From Aphrocallistes beatrix (Eukaryota > Porifera > Hexactinellida > Sceptrulophora > Aphrocallistidae): 64,000 nt of DNA. The translations under genes and the position numbers were made by a program. The stretch is taken from assembly GCA_963281255.1 (NCBI GenBank), contig OY725497.1, positions 3,774,968-3,838,967 on the forward strand, read 5' to 3'. Positions 29,801 through 39,444 of the stretch are shown here, piece after piece; the stretch's first letter is position 1; each line of letters opens with the position of its first letter. The notes beneath the pieces are model-generated. The model had not been told where the DNA came from, did no database searches, and saw only the letters and a list, made by a program, of their open reading frames with translations.

Positions 29801-32050
29801 AGTCCTCTGCTCGGTTTGTAACGCCTCGTGCAATTCCTGTACATTCTCCCTCTCTGCTTCCTCTCTCAGCTCCTGGAGCTGTGTGCTCAGTCTAGCTACC
29901 TCCTCCTCGGCCTCTCTCTTGCCCTGCATATAGTGCAGCGTCTGCTCGATCTCTTGGTTCAGCTTCAACTCGACTCCTTCCCTCTCCAACTTCTGTCTCT
30001 CCAGCTCTCTCTTCAAGGTGTCCAGCACATCCAAGTCCACATGTCCCAGCAGTCCCTTGCTGACCTCCATCTCTGACAGCTTCCCCTCCCATTCGGTCAG
30101 CTGCTGCTGTAGTTGGGAACACAGCTGGTTGCTGGAGATTAGATCTTCTTCCAAACCTTCCTTGATCGCACTCAGTGAGTTGAACTCTGTCTGTATGAGA
30201 CGAGAAGAGGAATGGTGCTCGTTCAGTTCCTGCGCTAACTGCCTGTTAGTTTGCCGTAGCTTACTGCTGCTGGCTTGCTCCTCCTGCAGCTGTGAGAGGA
30301 AATACGCTTCATTCTCTCGAACCCTTGAACTGGTCGACTGATCCAGCTCTTGGAGCTCTAACCGCAATCTTTCGACTTCTTGCTCCAGTTCCACTCTCGT
30401 TTCTTGCTCCCCCGTGAGTTGGTTTATCTCCTCCCTCAGACCTGAGTTCTCTCTCCTAACACTCTCCAATTCAGAGCTGGCTACAGCCTCCGACTGGTCG
30501 GAGTTGTCGTGAGGACTGATTGTGATCCTCTCCCGCTCTACCCTCAGCTCCTCTTCTAGCTGCAGCTGGTAGGCTTTGAGGTGCTCAAACTCCTGAGCGA
30601 GCATGTTTCTAGCCCGCATAGCCTCCGCTAGAGCAGACCTCGTATCCGATTCACCCATGCGTGTGTGGGCGTTCTGCAGCCTCGCATTCTCATTCTCCAG
30701 CCGCGCGCACTCCTCTCTCAGCTGACCCACTTCTGATTGAAACTCCCCTGCATATGATACATAGTTTCGCTGCGACATCATCTCCTGGTCTCTCTGTGTG
30801 ATGATCTCGACGAGTCTAGCTCGCTCTCGCGTGCTGTCATCCAATGCCTGTCTGAGCGCATTCAGCTGTTGGTACATCCCGTCTGAGTCTGGGAATGCAG
30901 GGAAATTCGCCAGATCGTCCGGGGTGCTGAGGAGAGAGGGTACAGGAGAGGGGGTGTCCATGGGGGTACCGTAGGACATGCTAGTGAGGTCTGGGGAATC
31001 GATGGAGGCTCTCAGGTTGTAGTAGGGTCTGATGTCTTGATGGAGGAGGTTGGATGTAGGGGAGGGGAGAGGAGGAAGCATCGGGCGGATGACAGGGGAG
31101 TCTAGAGTCCACTGGTTGGTAGAGCTGGTGGGGGGGTAGCCGTAGGAGGGCGAGTGTGTGGAGATAGGAATGAAATGGTTAGGGGAGTCGAGTAATGTGC
31201 TGAAGTTTAGAGTGCTATCGTGCTCTGGTGAAGAGTGAGTGAGGCAGCCAGTGTCTGCAGGAGGCAATTCCCGTATTGTAGTTGAGTGAGGAACTGGATC
31301 CGAGTTAGAAGGACGGAAGGGGAGGATAGGATCAGGGGGTAAGGTAGGGGAGAGTTGAAATGAGGGAGGGACCTGTTCTCTCTGAGGTGACAAGATTTCA
31401 GATGGCGTGTCTCTGGAGATAGGGAGAGACTGGTCAGGGACAGCAGCTGACTCCTGTGCTTGATCGCAGTCCTCTGGCAGATGTGACTGAAAGCCAGCAG
31501 ACTGCGAGCTGAGGTGATCGGGAGTGAGGGGGTGAGAGACTGGAGTCGAGTGAGGTCTGGGAGTCCTAGAGGAAACTGGTCGCTCCTCTTCCCCGTACGC
31601 ATCAGGAAGGTGTGAAGATGTGAAGGGATCATCTTGTTCCTCCTGGGTCCCTTCTTGTTCTGGTAGAGAGTGTGAACCCAGAGTGTCAGCTGATCTGATG
31701 GGGGAGATCCTGTCCAACTCACTGTCATCGAAGTGAGACGGAGTGGATACTTCCCTGATGTCGAAAAGCCTATTGGGCGGCATCCGTGAGTGGTCTAGGG
31801 GAAGTGTCGCTTCGTTACCAGGGGGAAAGGAATGCTCGCTTGACAGTGAAGTAAACTCAGTCACTACATCCGTTGAGCTTTTAATCGGATCAGTTGAAAC
31901 GCGCTGGGAGGATTCCTTCCTTGGAGAAATAGGCAGGGGGATCCTACTTTGATGTTTCGGGGAATTGTTTGAAACGGATAGAGAGGGATTTTCAGTGGTT
32001 ATAGCACCTGTATTGTTGTTCCTGTCAAATCTAGGAATCTTGCTTGTCAT
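26891..32050 (-). CDS. Large coiled-coil protein with N-terminal SxIP motifs
   Basis: A 1719-residue single-exon protein that I do not recognise by name. Residues 1-390 are Ser/Pro/Thr-rich and probably disordered; about 395-1080 and 1150-1570 are long Glu/Leu/Gln/Arg coiled coils; the last ~90 residues (from RTKRKQLELLRLKLGY) form a further helical block that looks more conserved than its surroundings. The N-terminus has two EB-binding SxIP motifs in basic, Ser/Pro-rich context: SKIP at 3-6 and SRIP at 35-38. This points to a microtubule plus-end, centrosomal or ciliary-base scaffold, by inference. No motor, CNN1 or PACT domain was seen. The long uninterrupted frame leaves no doubt it is coding. 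Confidence 0.85.
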   Translation of the reverse strand: MTSKIPRFDRNNNTGAITTENPSLSVSNNSPKHQSRIPLPISPRKESSQRVSTDPIKSSTDVVTEFTSLSSEHSFPPGNEATLPLDHSRMPPNRLFDIREVSTPSHFDDSELDRISPIRSADTLGSHSLPEQEGTQEEQDDPFTSSHLPDAYGEEERPVSSRTPRPHSTPVSHPLTPDHLSSQSAGFQSHLPEDCDQAQESAAVPDQSLPISRDTPSEILSPQREQVPPSFQLSPTLPPDPILPFRPSNSDPVPHSTTIRELPPADTGCLTHSSPEHDSTLNFSTLLDSPNHFIPISTHSPSYGYPPTSSTNQWTLDSPVIRPMLPPLPSPTSNLLHQDIRPYYNLRASIDSPDLTSMSYGTPMDTPSPVPSLLSTPDDLANFPAFPDSDGMYQQLNALRQALDDSTRERARLVEIITQRDQEMMSQRNYVSYAGEFQSEVGQLREECARLENENARLQNAHTRMGESDTRSALAEAMRARNMLAQEFEHLKAYQLQLEEELRVERERITISPHDNSDQSEAVASSELESVRRENSGLREEINQLTGEQETRVELEQEVERLRLELQELDQSTSSRVRENEAYFLSQLQEEQASSSKLRQTNRQLAQELNEHHSSSRLIQTEFNSLSAIKEGLEEDLISSNQLCSQLQQQLTEWEGKLSEMEVSKGLLGHVDLDVLDTLKRELERQKLEREGVELKLNQEIEQTLHYMQGKREAEEEVARLSTQLQELREEAERENVQELHEALQTEQRTNLLLSEELRENRVTLDKLQENLNASLVERRHIEREYTLLEHSCAQMNAAFEQKIQESEDAERVVNNMQVEASMVEDRVKALEDSKQALSSLISLLSQIISELSAALRFSQTDHQSFTQEMKSLFDEVSSPGGEESTPQAFVGLKRMIQRQGLVLEQLVEKESRLHAYTEEVRLLRAKLEKLERDKLACEENILELVANNASLQTRVNFNTAHPTVSESFSLSQILPPDVFSNVTQSSAPSEPILQSQLELTGQASPLPDPPHDYFSGELRETRRELKTCQDLIIKLKQDLAKSHGCILSLQAANEEVSEESRGVKRCAEAVESEVQTLREEAEENVLTAADKVARISYLERVFETVQEKLEQGAQDYRTELDRINSTQTQQPTPHALEQPAQTEFQVFLNEELTHDTSAISLSDEAQLPLLLDALLRSRRLVLELCLKRYHQVMSLSQQLHSSVTQLADTRRELEVERGQRGELTQLKESVERSLETEKNAVAQLDGELNAERGRRQLKEEEIQDMERIVTSLRHELEQEKFLHHQQSSDRESSLITQIEELKASSLQLKRDRDLLDNRMQHLQITSSNQVEQLNAQLCQAQTEVTRLQGANNKLSERVKHNDASLTQLSTSHTSEIEALSQEMTQNKNEVMRCHAELQTQQRSVSEKEQLLAVLVGDLEEMRSKKQDALAQYESLLESKMSALNRKLEDSENENRSLCEENSRIKSTFETELPNLLESNKEERGKLQGTINDLSNKNAQLTQALSEQRSALSRADQEIQKAKVSSQEKMDGAMRSKRELEEELGRLKQEYAAEIASLQREIPLDLFNGAEDTDLVSRDSDAPSLPALVRKICHENGQLKLRCHDLEISILEGRTDSLPGTSTPDIQDHSELLSVKKPSYVFSDARTNDRVLRTKRKQLELLRLKLGYTLRELRMYKVLKSAYDLQIDELKRMLSESGDKYEGCIQKITELEQLCFQDD

Positions 32051-32550
32051 CCTAGGTTTCAGGCAGAAAGTTAAAATTGGAAATGATATGTGTCCTAAAA
32101 ATCAAAGTTAGATCACGAAATCGTTGATTGTTAAGCTGTTCAATCTAATATGCAGTCACCACATAGCATAATAGCTTAGTATATATAGATATATCAAATT
32201 ATAGATACAAATCCAAGGTTAATTTGGACACAATTACTTAATCGTTATTACTCATGTCTAAAGGAAAATGCCTTTGACAAATTGCAATCCAAATTATTCA
32301 TTTACTCAAAGGTGAATTAAACGGAAAATTCGATCAGTCTAACTCGAGGAATTCGCCATGCATTTAATTCCAGTCTGGGGATAGATTATCAATGACAAAT
32401 GGATAGTGGTCATCTATTTAAATAACCAATTAGAGTGCGGATACTCTCATTAAATCTTCATTATTTGGCTAATTTTAATTTTTAGGCTTAGTAATCATAG
32501 ATTAATCTCAACAAACATCATTTTGAATCAATTTAAACCTTCTAGTAAAT

Positions 32551-32869
32551 ATGGTAAACGGACATTTCGTCCTCTGAACATTAGTTACCGGGCAATGTGT
32601 AGCGGAATTTTAGTCTCTGTTTCACGGGAATTTTGCCTCATTGAAGACTAAAATAAACGGGTACTAATGTGTAAGGAACGGAAGTTGAGGCTTTTGGAGT
32701 GGAATATGTTTGAAAAAAGGGGTGACAATGAGGGATTTTGATTGAGAAATAAGTAGGTACGAAAGGGGTATTTCAGGGGACGAAAATTCCAGGGACGAAA
32801 GTTCCGCTACTCGTCCGGTAACTAATGTCCATCCGACGAAATGTCCGTGCGACGAAGTGTCCGCCATTC
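32551..32869. mobile_element. MITE-like element with 9-bp target duplication
   Basis: The 319-bp segment is an imperfect foldback: the left side reads ACGGACATTTCGTC, ACATTAGTTACCGG, GTAGCGGAATTTTAGTC, and the right side repeats these in inverse order (GACGAAATGTCCGT, CCGGTAACTAATGT, GACGAAAGTTCCGCTAC). CTAGTAAAT flanks both ends (32542-32550 and 32870-32878), and the match extends two more bases on one reading. A 9-bp duplication with long inverted ends suits a Mutator-like element. Noncoding. Confidence 0.75.
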
Positions 32870-34081
32870 CTAGTAAATATAACCAAATTCAGTCGTTTGC
32901 AACCAGTTCAGTGGATTGTGATTTAATTAAACGATGTCTCCAACAAGAATTAATTTTTGTGTTGGATCATCAGACGCTTGGGCTTCTCGCCCAAACTAGT
33001 GTGATCATTTCAATGATATAAAGGTAGGGTTATAATTGGAAACAATCATGTGCAGAATCTTACAAAACTCTTATCCTCAATTAATTAAAGTGCAGGTTGT
33101 ACGTGGATAACATACTATGCGAGTAGGAGCAGTATGATCACAAGAGAAGACTGACAAACAAACCAACGTAGTGGGTTATCATCGCAGAAATAAGGTCGAT
33201 GAATACATCTAAACTACTAATTTGCTTGTATACAACTTTTAAAACACTGATTTAAAATTATGGAGATCAACATGAAATCAAGTTTAAATATCGCCAACAT
33301 CCATCAAATTTTAATCGATCAGATTCTTTCAAATGATATAATCATTCTTATATTGAGCACAAAGACTAATTGAACTGAAAGAATTGGTAATTTTTGCGAG
33401 TGAAACTGTGTGAGGAGAATAGAAAATATTGTGATTTACAAATAAAATCCCTTAAATACCCCTGACCACATAGTACAATCAACATGACAGATCCATATGT
33501 TGAGTGATTAGTAGATTGATCCGGATTTTAGAATTAATTATCTGTAGGAAATTGGGAAGTTATTGCATCATCAAGCCATCAGTCATGCACTAATTTGTTA
33601 CGGATCCTATACGTAAGTACGTATTTCTAACAAATTCCTTTGTGGTCAGCTCACACAGCAGGCTGTGTGAGCTGAAGTTACATTGACTTGCTATGATCAT
33701 GAAATGATGAAATAACTGTATTCTAAGCCCTAAATTGAGTCAGTGGAAGGTAGTGAACACAAACAACATTAATAATGTAAGTTGTACCAAACACTAATTA
33801 GTCTCTATAGCCACTACGTAGTCTAGACTCTCGTTTACACAATGAAATGACACCAGATAATGCCATTATTTCATCAACGATTGAGGTTAAACCACCATCC
33901 TGTCTACTGTTATACAAGAGAACCCATTGAAAATAATCCGTCTACTCATAGTACAACCGCAAGCAATGAACAATTGTGATGACGATATTTTAGGAGAGAA
34001 AGACTGGAGAATATTTGTTGAACTCGATAAATTGAGTAGGCATCCGAAATATCAATCATAGAAAGCAAATAGTTCACCCTC

Positions 34082-34160
34082 GCTAATCCGAACATTTCAT
34101 TCTCAGAAATCCGAGGGTCACCAATGTTCGGATTTCTAAGAATGAAATGTTCGAATTAGC
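34082..34160. mobile_element. Foldback, pogo-like
   Basis: Two 33-bp arms, beginning GCTAATCCGAACATTTCATT and ending with its inverse, separated by 13 bases. The CTAATCCGAAC motif resembles terminal repeats of pogo/Tigger elements and recurs in similar form at 63794-63855. Confidence 0.65.
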
Positions 34161-34440
34161 CCAAGGCGGGTGGGCGCGTGAATTGACATGCGGGACGGGG
34201 AGGTGTGCGGGGATCGTAAAACAACAGCGGGAAAGGATCACACCACTGTGCTTGGTCCTCTGACCTCCGCTATAGGACACCAGCATGCACACCTCCCGGG
34301 CATCGAGGTAGTGGCCGAAAGGGGTTTGGTTTTACTCCAGCCTTCTGGCCGGCCGACCGGCGGCGTAGCAGGCTACGACTCACCCTTGATGCTGGCCTTT
34401 GGAATAAAACCAGAGACTTCAGGACAACTTTTTAAGGAGT
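34160..34440. other. GC-rich island, possible SINE or RNA
   Basis: A stretch of about 280 bp with much higher GC than its flanks, including GGCCGGCCGACCGGCGG. It has no start-to-stop frame that I recognise and no clear tRNA A/B boxes. It could be a SINE, a structured RNA gene or a diverged transposon body. Confidence 0.35.
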
Positions 34441-34831
34441 TGTCTTCTATCCGCTACGTCTCCCAGAAAAAGACATGTCTTCTTTATTTTCATGGTTTAT
34501 TGATTTTAGTTATTAAGCACCGTTCAGATTAGAAAATTTAAATGAAATTATTTAATAAGAATCGTTCAATAAATTCATAATCTCAACATTAATGGTTATA
34601 CAATGGAATTCTAGAAGATAATCCGAACATAGCAGAGCTGGGAAGTTTGAATTGGATGCATGAAATAATCAAAATTGATATAACAATATACTACAAGTAA
34701 GGTAAATGTAACAAATTGAAAAAGTTCATAGAAGGCAGAACATTCAAATGCTTTTTATATTAATAAATTAACAGAAGCCGTGTATATAAAAACTAGCATT
34801 TAACTAGATAATTATTGCTATTAATTGTCAC

Positions 34832-35950
34832 TTATATAACATGGTCGATTTCAATGTACCATCCGCCCATGTCGAATGGATATTCCAGTGCGTCCACGAG
34901 GAATTCAGATTTCAGCAGTTCATCGTAACTGGGGCGCTTTTTGGAGTCGAGGTTGAGACAGTTCTTAACTACCTCTTGGAATGCAGGGGAACGGTCGACA
35001 GGCGGGGGTGGGGGCGGGTTCTTAGTTATTGCCAAAATAATTTCAAAAATTGGCATTTTATCTCGAGTCAAGTATGGCTGTACCCCAGTCGCTAGCTCGT
35101 ACATGGTGACTCCGAACGCCCAGAGATCAGAAACGTAGGTATACTGGCATGTGGAGGTGATGCGTTCAGGAGCGAGGTATGCGGTGGTACCGACTTTCGT
35201 GTTGGCGTGGTTCTCCACCAGATACCCGGCTATCCCCATGTCGCAGAGCTTGATCTCGCCCTTGGTGTTGATCAGTATGTTGGAAGGTTTGATGTCTCGG
35301 TGCATATAGTTAATTTTGAGTAGGAAATCCAGTGCTGAGATCACACTGAATGCAATCTTCTTCAGGGCGCCATCAGTGAATGTCTTGTTACAAAGGTATA
35401 CCTTTTTTAAAACTTTGTCTAGCGATTCGTCCATTAGCTCCTCCCCCAGATAGATCTGACCTTCATGGAGGAAAGTCCCGTAAAAGTTTATTATATACGG
35501 ACAGGACTGCGTCTGTCTGAGAACTTTTGCATCTTCGAGGGCGGAAGAAGTGGTTTGATGTGGGTGGTCAACCGCCAGTCGCATCTTTTTGATAGCGATG
35601 ATATGGTCTGTCGGCTTACAACGCATCTTGTAAACTTGAGCGAATTGTCCCTGCCCTATCATCTCGATTTCTTCTAAGTCTTTGAATGTAATTTTTGCGT
35701 ATGTATTTTCATCGAACATGAAATTACCTTCTATATCGATTTCATTTATTTTTGGAGTTGGATTGTTTTCGATTAATGGGTTGGAATTCATATGTAGGGG
35801 CATATGTTTTCTCTCTTTTTTTACCTTTTTCCCTCCGGACTGATTGCTGGGATCTTCACCAGGGGACGCGGGTTGAGTGGGCGATATCGGAGAGTTTCCA
35901 CTCGCGACCTCAGTGTCTAATTTCGTATTCGTTTTGGAGGCTACGCTCAT
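34832..35950 (-). CDS. Divergent MAP kinase kinase (MKK3/4/6/7 type)
   Basis: A 372-residue protein with a kinase domain at about 92-355 preceded by a basic stretch KKVKKERKHMPLHM (41-54) that could be a MAPK-docking site. MAP2K features include the glycine loop IGQGQFAQVY (98-107), IAIK with Lys121, CPYIINFYGTF, YMHRDIKPSNILIN (HRD 217-219) and YLAPERI. Two departures stand out: the DFG motif reads DMG (237-239), and the activation segment ENHANTKVGTTAY is one residue shorter than in p38/JNK kinases' MKKs, with Asn instead of the first phosphorylated Ser (Thr251 remains; Thr255/256 are extra). All catalytic Asp and Lys residues are present, so activity is likely, but its regulation may differ. 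Single exon. Confidence 0.88.
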   Translation of the reverse strand: MSVASKTNTKLDTEVASGNSPISPTQPASPGEDPSNQSGGKKVKKERKHMPLHMNSNPLIENNPTPKINEIDIEGNFMFDENTYAKITFKDLEEIEMIGQGQFAQVYKMRCKPTDHIIAIKKMRLAVDHPHQTTSSALEDAKVLRQTQSCPYIINFYGTFLHEGQIYLGEELMDESLDKVLKKVYLCNKTFTDGALKKIAFSVISALDFLLKINYMHRDIKPSNILINTKGEIKLCDMGIAGYLVENHANTKVGTTAYLAPERITSTCQYTYVSDLWAFGVTMYELATGVQPYLTRDKMPIFEIILAITKNPPPPPPVDRSPAFQEVVKNCLNLDSKKRPSYDELLKSEFLVDALEYPFDMGGWYIEIDHVI

Positions 35951-37747
35951 TATGATTGGATTGGTGACGAAGAGGAGATTACGATATTGTTGCTAAGCTA
36001 AAGATTCTGAACTCTTATATACTACGAGTGCCAGTGGTAAATTATGGACTAGACAATGGATCTACGTACGTAGATATTTAGCAATAATTATGAATTCGCA
36101 CACTGTTACAGTGGCAATAAATCACTCATTATACAGTCAATTCAAACGAAAAACTATATTCATATTATTCGTAATAAATCCAGACAACAAGAAATACTAT
36201 ATCGCAATTACTTCGTATAAGAATTAATGAAAGCAGTCAGTAAAAATATTCTTTCAGTAACAGTAAGATTACTGTAATATAATGTAAAATGCTTACTCTA
36301 ATAAAAAGTTTGGTAAATTTTATACGGGTAGGTAAATGCCCTACTTATTGTGCAACAATTTCTTTGAGATCAGTTATGATATTGATAGCAAATCAGCATT
36401 GAATATCCACGTAATTTTATTTCATTAAAATAATATTTTACAGAGATAAAATCGTTGAATATAAAACAGATATCAGAAATCGATAAGTATAAATACTCAG
36501 TGGTAAATAATGGGGTCAGGGTACACATGATCTTATGACACTAATAAAGTGCAATCACGAGATAATATTCCTGATTGTAGATTTGTAGGTAGTAAACTTA
36601 ATGGATATAAGAACAAAATCAGAGACAGCATCCAATGAAACAGGATCATTACTTGCCTACATAATTTCCTTGTAAGGTAATTTTTCACTAAATTAAAATG
36701 ATCTACTTTTGTGAAAATCATTTAATTGAATGTTAAACAGTCACGGGAGCTGTTCGTTTATACTCAGCAGAGACATATCGTCATCAATATGGAAGAAAAT
36801 CCAGAACCTTCTTACTATCAAACAACACGCAATAAAGTGCTGGGTACAGATACGTTAGAAAATAAATTGCCTCGTAAACTGAGGGAAGCATTAATAAATC
36901 AACAATAAACAAATTTTCCAGGACAGAGCAGTATTGCATTATCTCTAATACACTACGTAGCTCATGACCCAGTAATGAATGAGTTGAGAGGTAGATTAAA
37001 CACGCACGAATACCATGGGGCTTGGTGATTTAAAATAAAGGATGGCACGCGCAGCACTAGTGGAGTAAAACTGGCATGAGACTTACAAAAATGAAAATAA
37101 GTTTGAAAATGTCTTTTAACTTCAGTGGAGGTAATATCCCAATTGCGTAATAGTAACAAATGAAAGTATTCTTGGTTGCAGAGGGCGGATTACAAAAGTT
37201 ATTAGAGAAGGGATTGTACCTGCTATATTCTACTCAAAGCAAAATATGAAATAATTGAAAAATTGTGAAATGCAATCACAAGTAAAGAATTATTCGAGAA
37301 TATTCTCCTCAGCCCTGTGGTTAAACCAAACTGCAAACTAAGACCAAGTTTAAATAGTTACAGTAATTCGCATGTCTGATAGTACAGGAAACTCCAGGAA
37401 TAGTTCGTAATTACATAATCAAAATTTGATATGTGCGTCAATCGTTTAGCAGACCTAGCCAGTTCTGAGAATAAGAACTGTTCACTTCAGGAATTATGCA
37501 ACACGAGGTCGCTACCTAGGGCTTTAGAACCCAGACAATAGATAAAGAAATCAGCGAGCGAAACAACAACTAACCTAACAGGAATTGATGCTTTGGTATC
37601 CTCACTTGTGGCTGTTCAACTTTCACTAGAGAAGAAACATGAGAAGAAACTGATCATTTTGAGATACTAAAGCAACCATTCTCAATCTCAATTTAAGTAT
37701 TGAAAAAATATCCTAAATTCCCATTCTAATCATTTTAAACTCCTCAC
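35951..37747. other. Intergenic region, one weak small frame
   Basis: About 1.8 kb of AT-rich sequence. A 39-codon plus-strand frame (36789-36908) and a possible small exon of the next gene (about 37579-37629) are described separately; otherwise nothing seen. Confidence 0.4.
36789..36908 (+). CDS. Possible micro-ORF, unrecognised
   Basis: An ATG-initiated 39-codon frame, MEENPEPSYYQTTRNKVLGT then a charged, Leu-containing end. Composition is protein-like (balanced, charged, amphipathic C-terminal part), and the frame is open upstream for 21 more codons. I do not recognise it, and it could be a first exon or chance. Confidence 0.2.
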   Translation: MEENPEPSYYQTTRNKVLGTDTLENKLPRKLREALINQQ

Positions 37748-38372
37748 CTTCCAAATTGATCGTATTAAGGTTCGCTTGGGAAGGAGGAAACGCTTCTAAC
37801 CAACTGGTTAACTTCTTGTAATTCTGATTCGACTTAATTACAGTTGTAATTGAGTCAGAGGTGTTATTGGATATCGATTCAGCAATATTTTGAAAATCGT
37901 TGAGTGTGAACTGATCTTGTGAAGAGGGAACGGGCGAAGTGGATGCGAAGAGTTGAGCGTAGAGAGAAGCCTGGGTGTTGAAAACCTTCTTGTTCCGAGG
38001 AAAGAAGGGAGCTGGGCCTTTAGGCTGCAGGGGGTATGACACTACAGCGGTATCAGGTAATTCTGAAGAAGTCGGTTTAGTGGGACTATTTGTTGGTGGA
38101 TTTGGCAGAACAGTGGATTCGTCTTGGCTAATTCCGGATTTAATAACTCGAAAATCCTTGTTGTCGTTTCGAGGAGAATTGCGTACTCTGTTTGTACTAA
38201 TGGTGTTAGGGGTGCGAGTGGGAGGGAGTGTGCCAGACAGGTTGGACAGAGTGGAGTGTAAATTCGATCCATTCGTACGGTGACTCATAGGCTCCGGTTG
38301 TGGTGTCAATTTCTTCGGTTTCCTCAGTAAGGGCACCGTATCTGCTACAGCTAGCTCAAAGCATGCATTCAT
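37579..38372 (-). CDS. Partial gene of unknown function
   Basis: A large exon, 37748-38372, follows an acceptor (aaatag) and begins CC-ATG, giving MNACFELAVADTVPLLRKP, then ~130 residues rich in Pro, Ser, Thr and Asn, and a folded-looking end KKLTSWLEAFPPSQANLNTINLE. A donor (G-gtgagg) leads in frame to a probable 51-bp exon (about 37579-37629, VKVEQPQVRIPKHQFLL) with another donor. Further exons were not found. I do not recognise the protein. Confidence 0.35.
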
Positions 38373-38940
38373 GGCTATTTGGGAAATCAATATATTAAAC
38401 AAATGTTATACAGGAGTTGTACTCGACACGTCGAACTGAAGAATCCTGAGGTTGGGAATTTGAACAAAGAAATATTTTTGCGTGTTGATAGCGAGAAAAT
38501 GAGATGTATCAATTTAAAGGAAAGAACACCCTGGATTCTAGAATAGCCAAATTTAGAATGCAAATACGTAATGACAATTAAGCCAATCAATGCTAATAAT
38601 AGCATGAATGCATCGCAAACAAATTGCATAACTTAAATTGAAAATGACCAAATATACTTGTACATTTACCACAACAACGAGATTATCAAGGGATGAGATG
38701 TACTAACTAAAACTGAAGCCAATCATAACAAATCCATTGAAATTACCCAAGTACTGACTAGGTGATTTCACAATTTTTACAACTTGACTTCTCTCATGTG
38801 TTGAAGAGCATTTTCACACTTGGTTATTAGAAAACTTGTTTAATTAAGTTCGGAAGCTTTGATTTACTGTGAGCTAATTAAGTAAATGTAATGCTGGAAG
38901 ATCTTAGAACTCCTATTGAATCAAACTTTATCAAGAATGT

Positions 38941-39065
38941 AGTAGAACCTCGTTAATAGCCCCTACGCAGGAAAATACATGCAAATCACTCCGGTTAATA
39001 CGAATTCTGGATAATATGAACACCTTTCAACCGTCCCCTGGTGTTCGTACTAACGAGATTCTACT
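38941..39065. mobile_element. MITE with pogo-like ends
   Basis: The 125-bp element has inverted ends AGTAGAACCTCGTTAATA and TACTAACGAGATTCTACT (one or two mismatches) and internal motifs CCGGTTAATACGAA and GTTCGTACTAACG. The CTCGTTAATA motif is like terminal repeats of the pogo/Tigger group. No clear duplication at the flanks. Confidence 0.6.
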
Positions 39066-39362
39066 CTGTAAGTACAAAACGTGTACCACAATCTCGTGAA
39101 TAGTAACTTCTACTCAAATTTCTTACCTCAGGGGGAGAAGGAATTATTTTAAATTCAAATACAGTATAATATACTATAGTCAGCGATATCTATGTGAACT
39201 GGGACAACGCAAAGATTCAAAATATATTGAAATTTTAGCCCAGAAATGAAAGATCCTAACCACACACTTGTTATTTTAAATTTAAGAGAAATTCCAAAAA
39301 ATGTGTTTTTTTCTAGAAATTATTCAAGTATACTCTTTTTAAAAAATACAATTCCCAATGGT

Positions 39363-39444
39363 TCAAAATTTTTACTAAAATTCTGAATCTACTTGTATGA
39401 ATGTCGACATACAAGCAGATTCGGAATTTTAATGAAAATTTTGA
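39363..39444. repeat. Foldback with 37-bp arms
   Basis: Arms reading TCAAAATTTTTACTAAAATT and onward to CTTGTATG, mirrored by CATACAAG to TTTTGA, around an 8-base centre. Weaker inverted similarity (GAAATTCCAAAAAATG near 39288, CATTTTTGGAATTTTCC near 39458) suggests a foldback element of about 190 bp. Confidence 0.7.

Larger units (their letters stand above)
32051..34831. other. Intergenic region with transposon debris
   Basis: About 2.8 kb between the coiled-coil gene and the MAP2K. It contains a 319-bp element (32551-32869), a pogo-like foldback (34082-34160) and a GC-rich island (34160-34440). No convincing gene. Confidence 0.5.

Noticed and set aside
27333..31952. Many plus-strand frames of 60-150 codons
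   Set aside because: They are antisense shadows of the coiled-coil gene, with Ser/Leu/Cys-rich composition caused by the reverse complement of Glu/Gln/Lys codons.
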